Under the pieces are notes generated by a model. That model saw nothing but the letters and a program-made list of their open reading frames with translations. It ran no database searches and was not told the origin of the DNA. DNA of 37,323 nt from the IMG/VR virus record IMGVR_UViG_3300043775_001178, positions 1-37,323 of that record; one strand, given 5' to 3'. Position 1 is the stretch's first letter; the number at the start of each line of letters is the position of its first letter. Below, piece after piece: positions 36,680-37,323 of this stretch. A program made the translations under genes and the position numbers. The stretch is from a virus.

Positions 36680-37323
36680 CAGACGAAAAAGATCTCAGGG
36701 TTGCCCGAGGGCTTTTGCTCCTGCTCGGATCGCATCCACGAGCCGATGCCCTGGCAGAGGGCGACGATGCCGTCGATACGCTCCGTGCTGGCGGTCTTGC
36801 TCGGGTAGATGTTGCCGTGCCGGTCCTCGTGAACAGCGACGTTGCCTGCACACCACGTGAGCACCGGATGCCCGCCGTGCCGCACCATGCCGTTGAGCAC
36901 GAGGTTCTCCAGCGTCTTGGCGGGAGCCGACATTCCGGGGCCGCCTTGCGGATATCCTCGCACGTCCAGCCCGTCCCCTTGCAGTAGGTTTGCCAGCATC
37001 TGAGCGTTGAACTTCATATCGACCGCCAACTGACGCACCCGGTAGCGGTCGCAGATCGCCTTGATGTCGGTGTGCAGGCGGGTGTAGTCGGTGACGTTGC
37101 CGTCGGTCACCCGGATCTGCCCGTCCCGAATCCACCCGAGGTAGTCCACCTTGTCACGCTGAGCCCGCTCTACGGCGTTGGCTTCTGGAATCCAGAAGAA
37201 CGGCAACACGTCGATCGTGTTGTCCTCGGGATCGGGGCAGACGAGCACCAGGGCCGAGAGGTCATACGTGCTCGCGAGATCGAGCCCGGCGTAGACGGGA
37301 CGGTCGCCGAAGTCACGCAGCGG
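36679..37323 (-). CDS. Terminase large subunit, C-terminal nuclease part (partial)
   Basis: 215 codons are present; the N-terminal ATPase half lies beyond the right edge. The nuclease domain starts with YAGLDLASTYDLSALVLVCP, whose first aspartate is a metal ligand, and continues with VRQLAVDMKFNAQMLANLLQ, GMSAPAKTLENLVLNG and DRHGNIYPSKTASTERIDGI, in which the later D is another conserved ligand. The enzyme cuts and packages concatemeric DNA through the portal encoded just downstream. No start is visible because the gene is truncated by the window. Confidence 0.92.
   Translation of the reverse strand, partial: PLRDFGDRPVYAGLDLASTYDLSALVLVCPDPEDNTIDVLPFFWIPEANAVERAQRDKVDYLGWIRDGQIRVTDGNVTDYTRLHTDIKAICDRYRVRQLAVDMKFNAQMLANLLQGDGLDVRGYPQGGPGMSAPAKTLENLVLNGMVRHGGHPVLTWCAGNVAVHEDRHGNIYPSKTASTERIDGIVALCQGIGSWMRSEQEQKPSGNPEIFFV

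Noticed and set aside
1-37323. tRNA or rRNA genes
   Set aside because: No cloverleaf-like segment with a convincing anticodon arm and T-loop was noticed by eye; a tRNAscan-SE run would settle it.

Overview
This window is almost entirely one temperate tailed-phage genome or prophage with a long non-contractile-type (siphovirus-like) tail module. The DNA is GC-rich and tightly packed. Nearly every gene reads on the minus strand, and most neighbours overlap at ATGA, GTGA or TGATG junctions. The integrase is the one clear exception, on the plus strand. Both edges cut genes: the right edge interrupts the large terminase and the left edge interrupts a glycosyltransferase-like gene. The host cannot be named from sequence alone. 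GC-rich coding, frequent GTG starts, excisionase-type HTH proteins and the glycosyltransferase/methyltransferase cargo would fit an aquatic GC-rich bacterium such as a planctomycete, but this is a weak inference.

Reading leftward, as the genes are transcribed. (1) Virion module, 37.3-20.3 kb: large terminase, HK97-type portal, prohead protease fused to a second domain, zinc ribbon, HK97-fold capsid protein, probable decoration protein, a glycosyltransferase, head-tail connector and closure proteins, gp10-like and DUF3168-like proteins, tail tube candidates, tail assembly chaperones joined by a -1 frameshift, a 1002-residue tape measure protein, then distal tail and probable receptor-binding proteins, including a cysteine-rich one. 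(2) 20.3-17.7 kb: HExxH protein, small basic protein, metallophosphoesterase, a DUF1599-like protein and two small genes, closed by a 13-bp-stem hairpin. (3) Control region, 17.6-13.0 kb: cytosine methyltransferase, two small HTH proteins flanking a tyrosine integrase, several hypothetical genes, and four promoters of one design (16-bp spacer, TANNNT -10), two of which are duplicated elements with matching upstream tracts. (4) Recombination and replication, 12.8-4.8 kb: Sak4-like ATPase, a protein with an SSB-like acidic tail, PD-(D/E)XK-like and HNH nucleases, a primase-helicase fusion, a lambda O-like initiator gene that carries its own 22-bp repeats and an AT-rich stretch, winged-helix regulators, and a bacterial-type DNA polymerase III sliding clamp. 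(5) Accessory end, 4.8-0 kb: small membrane protein, a DUF551 gene between two 52-bp hairpins that resemble integron attC sites, a secreted trypsin-like protease, RusA resolvase and a methyltransferase/glycosyltransferase cluster.

Working model: the integrase and the HTH proteins set lysogeny. The initiator, primase-helicase and clamp redirect host polymerase III to the phage origin inside the initiator gene. Sak4, the SSB-like protein and RusA handle recombination. No lysis cassette (endolysin with a clear holin) is recognisable. The most interesting signals are the attC-like gene cassette, the origin embedded in a gene, a G11 tract inside a predicted promoter, the duplicated promoter elements and the A_AAA_AAC frameshift site.
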